Source: Candidatus Tagabacteria bacterium CG09_land_8_20_14_0_10_41_14 (GTDB lineage: Bacteria > Patescibacteriota > Minisyncoccia > JAHISW01 > Tagabacteraceae). Taken from it: a stretch of 7,043 nucleotides of DNA. The stretch spans positions 1-7,043 of the forward strand of contig PEZL01000011.1 in NCBI GenBank assembly GCA_002774055.1, in the 5' to 3' direction. The translations under genes were made by a program, and so were the position numbers. Of the stretch, positions 1 through 5,692 are shown in pieces (the first letter of the stretch is position 1; every line of letters starts with the position of its first letter). The notes under the pieces are model-generated. The model had not been told where the DNA came from and made no database searches. It worked only from the letters and a program-made list of their open reading frames with translations.

Positions 1-48
1 AGTGAAAACTACACATTTGGGGCATTTTTTCCATCTTTCTTTGTCCAT
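1..48 (-). CDS. 5' end of a CxxC (zinc-ribbon-like) protein, cut by window edge
   Basis: An ATG at 48-46 opens a frame that stays open for all 16 codons to the window edge, reading MDKERWKKCPKCVVFT. A strong Shine-Dalgarno sequence (GAAGGAGG) sits 4 bases upstream of the start, which is the main reason to believe this is a gene. The CPKC knuckle near the N-terminus is typical of the first half of a zinc ribbon, but the second cysteine pair lies outside the window, so metal binding is inference. It lies 74 bases downstream of guaB on the same strand, with no terminator between them, so read-through from guaB is possible. The protein family cannot be named from 16 residues. Confidence 0.6.
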   Translation of the reverse strand, partial: MDKERWKKCPKCVVFT

Positions 49-52
49 TTTC

Positions 53-60
53 CCTCCTTC
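53..60 (-). promoter_or_regulatory. Shine-Dalgarno site of the partial CxxC gene
   Basis: Read on the minus strand this is GAAGGAGG, followed by GAAA and the ATG. It is one of only two strong Shine-Dalgarno sites in the window (the other precedes the HTH gene) and it decides the start of the truncated frame. The spacing of about 4 bases is slightly short. Confidence 0.6.
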
Positions 61-102
61 TACAGATATTAAAGGACAGCCCTCCCTCTTTTTCTTATCA
101 CG

Positions 103-121
103 CCTTCTTTTTTAAGTAAAG
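103..121. repeat. 19-bp direct repeat, copy 1 (after guaB stop)
   Basis: On the minus strand it reads CTTTACTTAAAAAAGAAGG and begins one base after the guaB stop codon. An identical copy lies at 1625-1643, upstream of guaB. The 11 bases that follow this copy match those following copy 2 at 7 positions. Where copy 2 has the -10 box TATAAT, this copy has CGTGAT, so it may be a decayed or divergent relative of the guaB promoter segment. Confidence 0.75.
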
Positions 122-122
122 T

Positions 123-1607
123 CTAAATGGGACGGATATCAGCTTCTTCTTGTAATTGCTTGAGATTTTTAAATCCTTGTTTTTGTAGGCTTTGTTTTAC
201 CCCAATAATTAATTTAGGTAAAAAATCATAGCCAGAACCACGATAAGGAACTTTTGTTACAATTCCTTCAGCAATTCTAATTTTGGTCTTATCAACGGCA
301 TATCTCACTGCTGACCTCCTCTCCATTGCTTCCAGAGAGCCCATCCCCCGATATTTTTTAACCATTTTATTTTCTTCATAATCAAACTCTTTTTCGCCGG
401 GCGATTCGTCTAAACCAGCGAGTAAAGAACCCATCATTATAGTTTGAGCTCCCAGAGCCAAGGCCTTCGTTATATCTCCTGGTTTTTGGATATCTTGTCC
501 GACCTCATCGATAATCTTTATTCCACCATCGGCAATTATTGGAATTGGCCCATATTTTGGCTCTAATTTTTTAACTGCCTGGGCGCATTCAAAAACAGCC
601 GAGGCTTGAGCTCTGCCCGTGCCTAATTCTTGTTGAGTAATACAAGCCGCGCCGGGACCCACTCCTACCCGAAGAGCATCGACAAAGTTCGAAGCCTCTC
701 TTAAAATTTCCTCTACCATTTGAGCTGAATCAATATTGCCCACCACCACTTCTAATTTTGGGAAATTTTGTTTTACCCATTTGGCGACCTCTAACTGTTC
801 TCTAAAAACAATACTGGCGTCAATAATAATGCCATCAACGCCAGTTAGGATTGCTTTTTTAATTCTTTCTTGAGCAAGTTGTAATCTCGACTCAACGGCA
901 ATAAATACTCTTAATTGTTTATTTTCATTTTTTGTTGCTAAAGGAAACAGCTCATTTTTTTCCAAATCACTATCGGCAACTAATGCCACTACTCTATCCT
1001 CATTATTAATAATGGGCAAAGTGTCTAAATTGTATTTCTTTAATATGTTATTAGCCGCCATCAAATCATTTTTATCAATAGTTTCCGATTTTTTAGCAAC
1101 TATCAATTTTTCTCTTGACGTCATCACCTCTTTAAGTTTTGTTTCCATATCTTGTCGGTATCTAACATCGCGGTGAGTAACGATTCCCACTAATTTTGAA
1201 TTTAAAGTTCCGTCTTCGGTTATTGGTACGCTAAAAAATCCGTATCTATTATTAACCTCATAAGCATCTTTAATCGTATTTTGAGGAGATAAAACAACCG
1301 GATTGTAAACGAATCCGGCCTGAAATTTTTTAACTTTTTCTACCTCTTTTATTTGTTCATCTATCGTCGAAAAATTATAATGGATAACCCCTATCCCGCC
1401 CATCAGAGCCATTAAAATGGCCATTTCTGACTCAGTGACTGTATCCATGGGAGATGAAACAAAAGGACTTTTTAAGGTTATCCCTTTTGTAAAATGAGTG
1501 CTTAAATCAACCTTATCTCTTTCGAAATCAGGAAGGCGGTTAGGGATTAAGGTGATATCCTTGTACCAAAATTCTTTATTTTGTAGGTCGGGATGCAATT
1601 TTGCCAT
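123..1607 (-). CDS. guaB: IMP dehydrogenase
   Basis: IMP dehydrogenase oxidises IMP to XMP with NAD+, the committed step of GMP synthesis, in the cytoplasm. The 494 residues match the family's usual 480-500. A TIM barrel is interrupted by a CBS pair at about residues 100-225 (the segments ending in GIVTHRD and ALVADSD). The catalytic loop is GPGAACITQ with Cys322. The phosphate-binding parts are ADGGIK (359-364) and MMGS (391-394). The mobile flap begins YRGMGSLEAM (419-428), with the Arg435-Tyr436 dyad, and EGIV..VPYRGS follows at 447-457. Unusually, the NAD-contacting DS(S/A)xG motif reads DASIV (263-267). The ATG at 1607 gives the expected N-terminus but has no Shine-Dalgarno; a TATAAT box lies 11 bases upstream, suggesting a leaderless message. 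The gene lies 49 bases after a probable Ap4A hydrolase, a possible functional link through the CBS domains. Confidence 0.96.
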   Translation of the reverse strand: MAKLHPDLQNKEFWYKDITLIPNRLPDFERDKVDLSTHFTKGITLKSPFVSSPMDTVTESEMAILMALMGGIGVIHYNFSTIDEQIKEVEKVKKFQAGFVYNPVVLSPQNTIKDAYEVNNRYGFFSVPITEDGTLNSKLVGIVTHRDVRYRQDMETKLKEVMTSREKLIVAKKSETIDKNDLMAANNILKKYNLDTLPIINNEDRVVALVADSDLEKNELFPLATKNENKQLRVFIAVESRLQLAQERIKKAILTGVDGIIIDASIVFREQLEVAKWVKQNFPKLEVVVGNIDSAQMVEEILREASNFVDALRVGVGPGAACITQQELGTGRAQASAVFECAQAVKKLEPKYGPIPIIADGGIKIIDEVGQDIQKPGDITKALALGAQTIMMGSLLAGLDESPGEKEFDYEENKMVKKYRGMGSLEAMERRSAVRYAVDKTKIRIAEGIVTKVPYRGSGYDFLPKLIIGVKQSLQKQGFKNLKQLQEEADIRPI

Positions 1608-1618
1608 GCGAATTTATT

Positions 1619-1624
1619 ATTATA
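1619..1624 (-). promoter_or_regulatory. -10 box of a probable leaderless guaB promoter
   Basis: The minus strand reads TATAAT, a perfect -10 consensus, 11 bases before the guaB ATG. A start site about 7 bases downstream of the box would leave only some 4 untranslated bases, fitting the absence of any Shine-Dalgarno. No good -35 hexamer lies 16-18 bases upstream; that space is filled by the 19-bp direct repeat, which may supply the missing recognition element. The extended -10 TG is absent. Confidence 0.55.
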
Positions 1625-1643
1625 CCTTCTTTTTTAAGTAAAG
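1625..1643. repeat. 19-bp direct repeat, copy 2 (abutting guaB -10 box)
   Basis: Identical to 103-121 (CTTTACTTAAAAAAGAAGG on the minus strand). It ends exactly where the TATAAT box begins, so it occupies the -35/spacer region of the presumed guaB promoter. It lies between the stop of the Nudix gene and the start of guaB. Confidence 0.75.
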
Positions 1644-1656
1644 CGATTTTACGACT

Positions 1657-2121
1657 TCATATACCTTTTGAGAGAAAGTCATTTGCTTTTTGAAGAATTT
1701 CTTTGGCATTTTTATAAGTCAACTGCTCTAAGGCTTCTTCATAGGGAAGCCATTTGTATCCAATATGCTCCCCGGAAATTTTTACTTCTTTCGTTTTAGT
1801 TTCCAATACATAAAAAGCGACTGTTTTAAAAATAGTTTTTCCTTCCCATTTAAAAAAGTATTTTATTGTTTCCCGAAAACCGGAAATAAATTTAACGTCT
1901 TTCAGTCCCGTTTCTTCTTCCACCTCTCTTCTCACTGTTTTCCCCTCGGTTTCGCCGGGCTCAAGATGACCTTTGGACAGGTCCCAGTATTCTTTCCCTG
2001 AACGGTGGATCACAGGGGGATAATGCAAAAGCAGGTAATATATTTTACCGTCTTTACCCTGAGCCACGTCGAAGGGCTCTTTTCTAAAAATTATTGCTCC
2101 GGCTGAATGCTCCACTGGCAC
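1657..2121 (-). CDS. Nudix hydrolase, NUDT2-like (probable Ap4A hydrolase)
   Basis: This Nudix enzyme most resembles asymmetrical diadenosine tetraphosphatases, which split Ap4A to ATP and AMP. The Nudix box is complete at residues 51-73: G51, E57 and the REVEEETGL core (65-73), which binds the catalytic Mg2+. WDLSKGH just before it, SAGAI near the N-terminus and the WLPYEEALEQLTY helix near the C-terminus are typical of the NUDT2-like branch; 154 residues is normal to slightly long. The start is a GTG one base after the polX stop, without a Shine-Dalgarno, so translation is probably coupled; it leaves the expected short N-terminus before SAGAI. Residues 15-23 (EPFDVAQGK) come from a CCCTTCGAC-type repeat inserted between the first two strands. 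Substrate preference is inferred; another nucleoside diphosphate derivative is possible. Confidence 0.88.
   Translation of the reverse strand: MPVEHSAGAIIFRKEPFDVAQGKDGKIYYLLLHYPPVIHRSGKEYWDLSKGHLEPGETEGKTVRREVEEETGLKDVKFISGFRETIKYFFKWEGKTIFKTVAFYVLETKTKEVKISGEHIGYKWLPYEEALEQLTYKNAKEILQKANDFLSKGI
2054..2078. repeat. CCCTTCGAC-type short interspersed element in the Nudix gene
   Basis: On the minus strand the core is CCCTTCGACGTGGCTCAGGG, flanked by AG and TAA. CCCT and AGGG at its ends are inverted, and the interior pairs only partly. It resembles the short CCCTTCGACAAGCTCAGGG-like repeats scattered through many environmental bacterial genomes, a recollection not checked here. It is read in frame as EPFDVAQGK, in what should be a loop between two strands. 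A related copy lies in polX at 2883-2906. Confidence 0.65.
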
Positions 2122-2122
2122 G

Positions 2123-3889
2123 TTATTGTTTTTTAAAATAAGTTAATAATTTTCCCAATGGCCAACAATTTATAATATCTTTTTTCTCCGCCCAGCCGCG
2201 CCGGGCTTGGGCAACACCAAATTCCATAAAACGCAACTGCTCTTTCTGGTGGGAGTCGGTATTGATTATCATTTTTACTCCGGCTGTCTTGGTCCTTCTT
2301 ATATTCTGGTCATTCAAATCTAATCTTTCCGGCCAGGCGTTGATTTCTAAAATAGTACCGGTTTCTTTCGCCACTCGCAAGATTTTATCAAAATCTATCT
2401 GATATTCATCTCTTCTTTTTAAAATTCTGCCCGTAGGATGCGAAATAATGTCTACATTTGGGTTCTTCATCGCCCGAATTATTCTTTCAGTCATTTGCGG
2501 CTTTTCCATCTTAAAATTGGAGTGGATTCCGGCGATAACGTAATCCAATTTTTTAAGTGATTCGTCTTTGATATCAATTGAGCCGTCTTTCAAAATATTC
2601 GTTTCTGCTCCCTTCAGAATACGGAATTTAGAATGTAGAATATGGAATTTAGAATTTAATTTATCTATTTCTTTATTTCTCTGCTCGAGCTTTTTTTCGT
2701 CTAATCCATGTTCGATCCTCAAAAACTTGGTGTGGTCGGAAATGCCGATATATTCATAGCCCATATTTTGGGCTGCCTTGGCCATTTCCATAATTGAATT
2801 TACTCCGCCATCCCAATCGGAGTGGCAATGTAAATCCCCCTTGATGTCATGATAGCCAATAATTTTAGGGAGACCATTTGGCTTGCCCCGAGTCTGTCGA
2901 AGGGCTGCCTCTATTTCTCCCTGGTTTTCCCGAAGTTCAGGCTCCATCCAGGCAAGACCCAAAGCCTTGTAAATTCCCGGTTCATACCAACCGGCTATCA
3001 TTTTTCTGCCCTTAAAAAGACCGTACTCATTAAGTTTCAAACCTTTTTCAATGGCAATCCTTCTTAAATCGATATTGTGTTCTTTGGAACCCGTAAAATA
3101 CTGAAGGGCTGCGCCATAACTTTTCTTTTGGACCACTCTCAAATCAACGTCAAATCCCTGTTTCATTCTGATTGATGACTTGGTGGATCCTTTCCCCCAG
3201 ATTTTAGTTATTCCCGGCAAGGAAACAAAAAAATCCATTACTTTTTTGGGCCCCCCACCATTTTTTTGGTGGGGGGTTGTCGTAATTAAAACATCGACGT
3301 CGCCAATGGTTTCCTTCATCCTCCTTACAGAACCTGCGACGTTAATTTGCTCCACTTCTTTCAAACTTTTCAGTTTTTCCAAAATCTTTTTAACTTCCGG
3401 CAGAATTTCTCCTAAAAGAAACCTTCCTTTGCTTCTCTTTACAAACTCAATGCCTTGTAGAATATTTTTTTCTGTCTTTTCGCCAAAACCAAAAAGGGAG
3501 GTTATTTTGTGGGACTTGGCGGCTTTTTCCAAATCTTTCAGATTTCTGATCCCTAATTTTTGGTAAAGAATTTTCGCTCTTTTCGGCCCCATCCCCTCTA
3601 CGGAAGTCATCTCTTCGAGATTCAGTGGCAACCTCGATTTCCACTGCTCATAATATTTGATTTCCCCTGTTTTTATATATTCTTCGATTTTTTCGGCAAT
3701 GCTTTTACCTACGCCGGGAATCTTTTCCAATTCTTTTTTCCCGCCCCTTTTGTAAATATCTCTGACATCTTCTTCCATACTTTCTAAAGCAATGGCTGCC
3801 CTCTGATAAGCATAAGGTTTAAATGCTATGTCATCCATTTCTAAATAATTGGCGATTTCGTAAAATATTTTGGCAAGCTCTTGGTTCAT
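2123..3889 (-). CDS. polX: DNA polymerase X family protein with PHP domain
   Basis: Bacterial PolX fills short gaps in base-excision repair; its C-terminal PHP domain usually gives Mn2+-dependent 3'-5' exonuclease and AP-endonuclease activity. An N-terminal 8-kDa-like domain carries helix-hairpin-helix motifs (KIPGVGKSIAEKI near 56-68; VEGMGPKRA near 97-105). The palm has GSVRR (186-190), catalytic Asp197 and Asp199 in GDVDV, and probably Asp249 in FDVDL; QYFTGSKEHN (263-272) lies in the nucleotide-binding region. The PHP metal ligands are all visible: H354/H356, D385/H386, E429, H456, H484, D545/H547. Its 588 residues slightly exceed the usual 570 or so, explained by three repeat-derived insertions near residues 205-213, 328-336 and 412-426, none in a catalytic motif. 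It starts 9 bases after the MFS gene without a Shine-Dalgarno and ends one base before the Nudix gene. Confidence 0.95.
   Translation of the reverse strand: MNQELAKIFYEIANYLEMDDIAFKPYAYQRAAIALESMEEDVRDIYKRGGKKELEKIPGVGKSIAEKIEEYIKTGEIKYYEQWKSRLPLNLEEMTSVEGMGPKRAKILYQKLGIRNLKDLEKAAKSHKITSLFGFGEKTEKNILQGIEFVKRSKGRFLLGEILPEVKKILEKLKSLKEVEQINVAGSVRRMKETIGDVDVLITTTPHQKNGGGPKKVMDFFVSLPGITKIWGKGSTKSSIRMKQGFDVDLRVVQKKSYGAALQYFTGSKEHNIDLRRIAIEKGLKLNEYGLFKGRKMIAGWYEPGIYKALGLAWMEPELRENQGEIEAALRQTRGKPNGLPKIIGYHDIKGDLHCHSDWDGGVNSIMEMAKAAQNMGYEYIGISDHTKFLRIEHGLDEKKLEQRNKEIDKLNSKFHILHSKFRILKGAETNILKDGSIDIKDESLKKLDYVIAGIHSNFKMEKPQMTERIIRAMKNPNVDIISHPTGRILKRRDEYQIDFDKILRVAKETGTILEINAWPERLDLNDQNIRRTKTAGVKMIINTDSHQKEQLRFMEFGVAQARRGWAEKKDIINCWPLGKLLTYFKKQ
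2614..2655. repeat. 21-bp tandem duplication within polX
   Basis: Two adjacent 21-base units, 2635-2655 and 2614-2634, match at 18 of 21 positions; on the minus strand each begins ATTCTAAATTCC. Because 21 bases is seven codons the frame is kept, giving the paired SKFHILH/SKFRIL stretch at residues 412-426, between IDKLN and KGAETNIL of the PHP domain. Family members, as remembered, have about one unit less here, so one unit is probably an addition. AAATTCTAAATTC-type runs also occur as dispersed repeats in some uncultivated bacteria. Confidence 0.7.
2883..2906. repeat. CCCTTCGAC-type short interspersed element in polX
   Basis: The minus-strand core is CCCTTCGACAGACTCGGGG, flanked by AG and CAA, as in the Nudix copy at 2054-2078. 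The left half AGCCCTTCGAC is identical in both; the right half differs by a one-base length change and substitutions. It encodes ALRQTRGK, between GEIEAAL and the LPKII..GDLH start of the PHP domain. Related proteins, as remembered, have a short GKLPKLI-type linker there, so about eight residues look inserted. Confidence 0.6.
3251..3276. repeat. Perfect 10-bp-arm palindrome within polX
   Basis: CCCCCCACCA, six T, then TGGTGGGGGG: a perfect inverted repeat with a six-base loop, exceptionally GC-rich for this A+T-rich gene. It encodes PHQKNGGG at about residues 206-213, just after catalytic GDVDV and before KVMDFF, where family members usually have a short acidic turn. No T tract follows on the minus strand (CCCAAAAAAG follows), so it is not a terminator. 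It looks like a small hairpin element accommodated in a loop. Confidence 0.75.
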
Positions 3890-3897
3890 ATAAAATA

Positions 3898-3917
3898 GTC
3901 AGAATGGTTTTTCTGAC
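3898..3917. repeat. 7-bp inverted repeat spanning the MFS gene's end
   Basis: GTCAGAA, six bases, TTCTGAC: a perfect 7-bp stem overlapping the last codons and stop of the MFS gene and reaching the 9-base gap before polX. The stem is A+T-rich and is followed on the minus strand by TATTTTATATG, which includes the polX start. It could hinder read-through slightly or stabilise an mRNA end, but it is too weak and lacks the T run for a confident terminator. Confidence 0.4.
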
Positions 3918-4525
3918 GGCGGGACACGGGGAGCAAAGCGGTCTCTGAAGAAAATAGAATTACGAATTATTAAAAGTGCCGAAGAGGATAACAAGCCGAA
4001 TAAACTGACCAAAATGAAAACAATCTTAAAACCAAAAATGCTGGCCAAAGAAGCGCCAACAGCGCCGGCTATACCTGCCGCAAAACCAACGCCGGTGCTC
4101 TCCAAGCTCCAGGAAAATGCTTCTCTGCCTTTATTAATATGTCTTGTAAAAATCGCTGACCAGGTAGGAACGACACAAGCCATAGATATGCCCCTGATAA
4201 ATTCTAAAGTAAAAATATGCCATGGCTGTGAAGAAAAAATATAACCCAGAGGAATCAGGTTGGCCACATACATACCGATGACTAAGAAATTAAAGTCGTC
4301 CTTCTCCCCATGGTCCCGATCTAAACGGTGGGCAATAAAAGGTTGGATAATAGATTTTGTCAACCAGTAAGTAGCAGCGATAAAACCTACCATTTTTAAA
4401 TCACCTCCCTGGATTTGTCTTGTTAAAAAAATGGCGAAAATGGGGCCGATTAAGCCCCAGCCGGATTGAAGCAAAAAATCGGAAGTAATAAGGATTTTAA
4501 TGACTTTATTGATCGGGTTTGGCAT
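3899..4525 (-). CDS. Half-size major facilitator superfamily (MFS) membrane protein
   Basis: This is an integral membrane protein resembling the N-terminal half of a 12-helix MFS transporter. About six membrane segments are visible near residues 10-35, 45-65, 78-97, 103-122, 141-163 and 167-188. The loop between helices 2 and 3 carries HRLDRDHGEKDDF, where the MFS signature (G-x-x-x-D-R-x-G-R-like) is expected, and IFTRHINKGREAF follows helix 4. The expected second set of helices is absent: the frame ends after an uncharacteristic tail (DRFAPRVPPSEKPF), and polX begins 9 bases later. Either this is a true six-helix family that dimerises, or a truncated transporter whose end was replaced; substrate unknown. 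The ATG at 4525 has a weak AAAGAA ribosome site and a good promoter just upstream. It is the probable first gene of a group with polX and the Nudix gene. Confidence 0.8.
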   Translation of the reverse strand: MPNPINKVIKILITSDFLLQSGWGLIGPIFAIFLTRQIQGGDLKMVGFIAATYWLTKSIIQPFIAHRLDRDHGEKDDFNFLVIGMYVANLIPLGYIFSSQPWHIFTLEFIRGISMACVVPTWSAIFTRHINKGREAFSWSLESTGVGFAAGIAGAVGASLASIFGFKIVFILVSLFGLLSSSALLIIRNSIFFRDRFAPRVPPSEKPF

Positions 4526-4546
4526 GTTTGTTTTCTTTATTATTTC

Positions 4547-4575
4547 ATTTTACTAAAGCTTCTTTTAAAATTCAA
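4547..4575 (-). promoter_or_regulatory. Sigma-70-type promoter before the MFS-polX-Nudix group
   Basis: The minus strand reads TTGAAT (4575-4570), 17 bases, then TAAAAT (4552-4547). Spacing is optimal and both hexamers are close to consensus. The -10 box ends 21 bases before the MFS ATG, leaving a leader of roughly 15 bases with only a weak AAAGAA ribosome site. It sits in the 70-base gap after the flippase-like gene. Confidence 0.6.
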
Positions 4576-4595
4576 AGGGGAAAGTAATTACCGGA

Positions 4596-5594
4596 TTAAT
4601 CTTCGATAACTTTTGAAAAACTCTCTAATTTTTTAAATAACGTATTCTTAATTAAGATTATTCCCAGTCGGAATAAAATTAAAACCCCGAAAAGGGCGAC
4701 AATTAACTCCGCTCCCCTGATAATCATGGTAAAAGCTGTGGCGGTGGAACCTCCCAAACCCAACGCATTAAAGGCGAACGTTTGGATTGCCTCATGAGAG
4801 CCCAGAGCCGTAGGAATAGGAATCATTACTGCTAAATAGGTAAAACCTAAAATAGACAATGCGGGCACTGCTCCTATAACCTTTCCCAAAAACAAAACTA
4901 AAAACAAAGTTCTGACATACATTACGCCCGCTCTCAAAAAGGCAAGAAACAATACTTTCCACATTGCTTTTTTACGGATTTTAAAAAAAGTGGAAATTTC
5001 ATTTTTAATTTGAGGGGGTTCGTTTTTTCCGTTCTTGATGAACAGTCTCGCCATGTCCTCTTTTTTCACTAATTTAAAATAAAAAAGCGAAGCTATAACA
5101 AGAATAATCAAAAATATCCCTCCAAAAATTATTCCTAATTTAAAAAGAGGAAAACCAATAGTTAAGAGAAAAAATAAACTGCCAAAAAAAATAACTGCCA
5201 AATTGGCAGTCCATTCTGAAATCCTGTCTATTATCACCGAAGCCATGCCTTTTGACCAGGGTATTGAATTTCTTTCTTTTAAAATATAACTTCTGAAAAT
5301 CTCTCCTCCCCAGATTAAAATCGGGGCTAAGAACATAATGGAGTAACCCGCCAGATAGGGGTTAATTAAGCTCCGGAAAGAAACATTAACTCCGGCTCCT
5401 TTTAAAATTTCTTTCCATTTCCAGGTTCCGATTAAAGCCATCAAAACTGTCAGGCCCAAAATGATTGCTCCCTGTGAACCTTTAAAAACCAGAAAGGCAT
5501 TTTTAATTCCCTCCCAGCCTACCATTTCGGCAATCCAAAAAAATAATCCAACGCCAATCAATAGAGAAACTAAAAAAAGTAAAAGCTTTTTCAC
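4596..5594 (-). CDS. Lysylphosphatidylglycerol synthase TM-domain / YbhN flippase-like membrane protein
   Basis: This belongs to the family of integral membrane proteins related to the flippase domain of MprF and to YbhN (lysylphosphatidylglycerol synthase TM region, UPF0104). Members act on lipids or lipid-linked sugars at the cytoplasmic membrane, but most have no proven substrate. Of 332 residues (family usually 300-350), about eight membrane segments are visible, roughly at 4-24, 42-58, 80-100, 127-147, 152-173, 212-236, 245-263 and 287-310. Family-like motifs are GYSIMFLAP..GGEIFR (83-101), ASVIIDRISEW (118-128) and IPIPTALGSHEA (258-269). No aminoacyl-transferase domain is attached, so it is not a complete MprF. 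The GTG start at 5594 gives the usual KK-plus-hydrophobic start; GAGGT lies 14 bases upstream, too far to be ideal, while a TAGAAT box lies only 9 bases away. Confidence 0.85.
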   Translation of the reverse strand: MKKLLLFLVSLLIGVGLFFWIAEMVGWEGIKNAFLVFKGSQGAIILGLTVLMALIGTWKWKEILKGAGVNVSFRSLINPYLAGYSIMFLAPILIWGGEIFRSYILKERNSIPWSKGMASVIIDRISEWTANLAVIFFGSLFFLLTIGFPLFKLGIIFGGIFLIILVIASLFYFKLVKKEDMARLFIKNGKNEPPQIKNEISTFFKIRKKAMWKVLFLAFLRAGVMYVRTLFLVLFLGKVIGAVPALSILGFTYLAVMIPIPTALGSHEAIQTFAFNALGLGGSTATAFTMIIRGAELIVALFGVLILFRLGIILIKNTLFKKLESFSKVIED

Positions 5595-5603
5595 GATTTT
5601 TTA

Positions 5604-5630
5604 ATTCTACCTCATTTTCATCCAATACAA
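5604..5630 (-). promoter_or_regulatory. Possible leaderless promoter of the flippase-like gene
   Basis: TAGAAT (5609-5604) lies 9 bases before the GTG start. A weak -35 candidate, TTGTAT (5630-5625), is 15 bases upstream and overlaps the arm of the preceding terminator. If used, the transcript would start within two or three bases of the start codon. The -10 box is good; the -35 box and its spacing are poor. Confidence 0.35.
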
Positions 5631-5658
5631 AATCCCGCAATTTTGCGGGATTTTGTAT
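5625..5658 (-). terminator. Strong intrinsic terminator after the protease gene
   Basis: A perfect 16-bp inverted repeat with a two-base TT centre (arms 5625-5640 and 5643-5658), built round TCCCGC/GCGGGA with A/T-rich outer parts that supply a U-rich tail (GGGATTTTGTATT) on the minus strand. It starts 35 bases after the protease stop codon. Being symmetrical it could also act on the plus strand, but no plus-strand gene is present. Confidence 0.85.
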
Positions 5659-5692
5659 CCTTTCGCTAATATTGTTTATCGCCTGTCAGAGA

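Noticed and set aside
103..1643. 19-bp repeats as attachment sites of an integrated element
   Set aside because: Only guaB lies between them, with no integrase or mobile gene, so an element boundary is not supported.
1765..2001. Plus-strand open frame opposite the Nudix gene
   Set aside because: The Phe/Ser-rich translation is typical of the antisense of Lys/Glu-rich coding sequence; the Nudix box on the other strand explains the region.
3251..3276. Palindrome as an intrinsic terminator inside polX
   Set aside because: No T run follows on either strand, and the polX frame continues with intact domains on both sides.
3180..3566. Plus-strand open frame of 128 codons opposite polX
   Set aside because: It lies wholly antisense to a well-conserved gene, shows no domain, and includes the palindrome and homopolymer runs; a shadow frame.
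3890..3897. TATTTT just before the polX ATG as a leaderless -10 box
   Set aside because: Only two bases separate it from the ATG, so transcription would begin inside the coding sequence; no -35 box is convincing.
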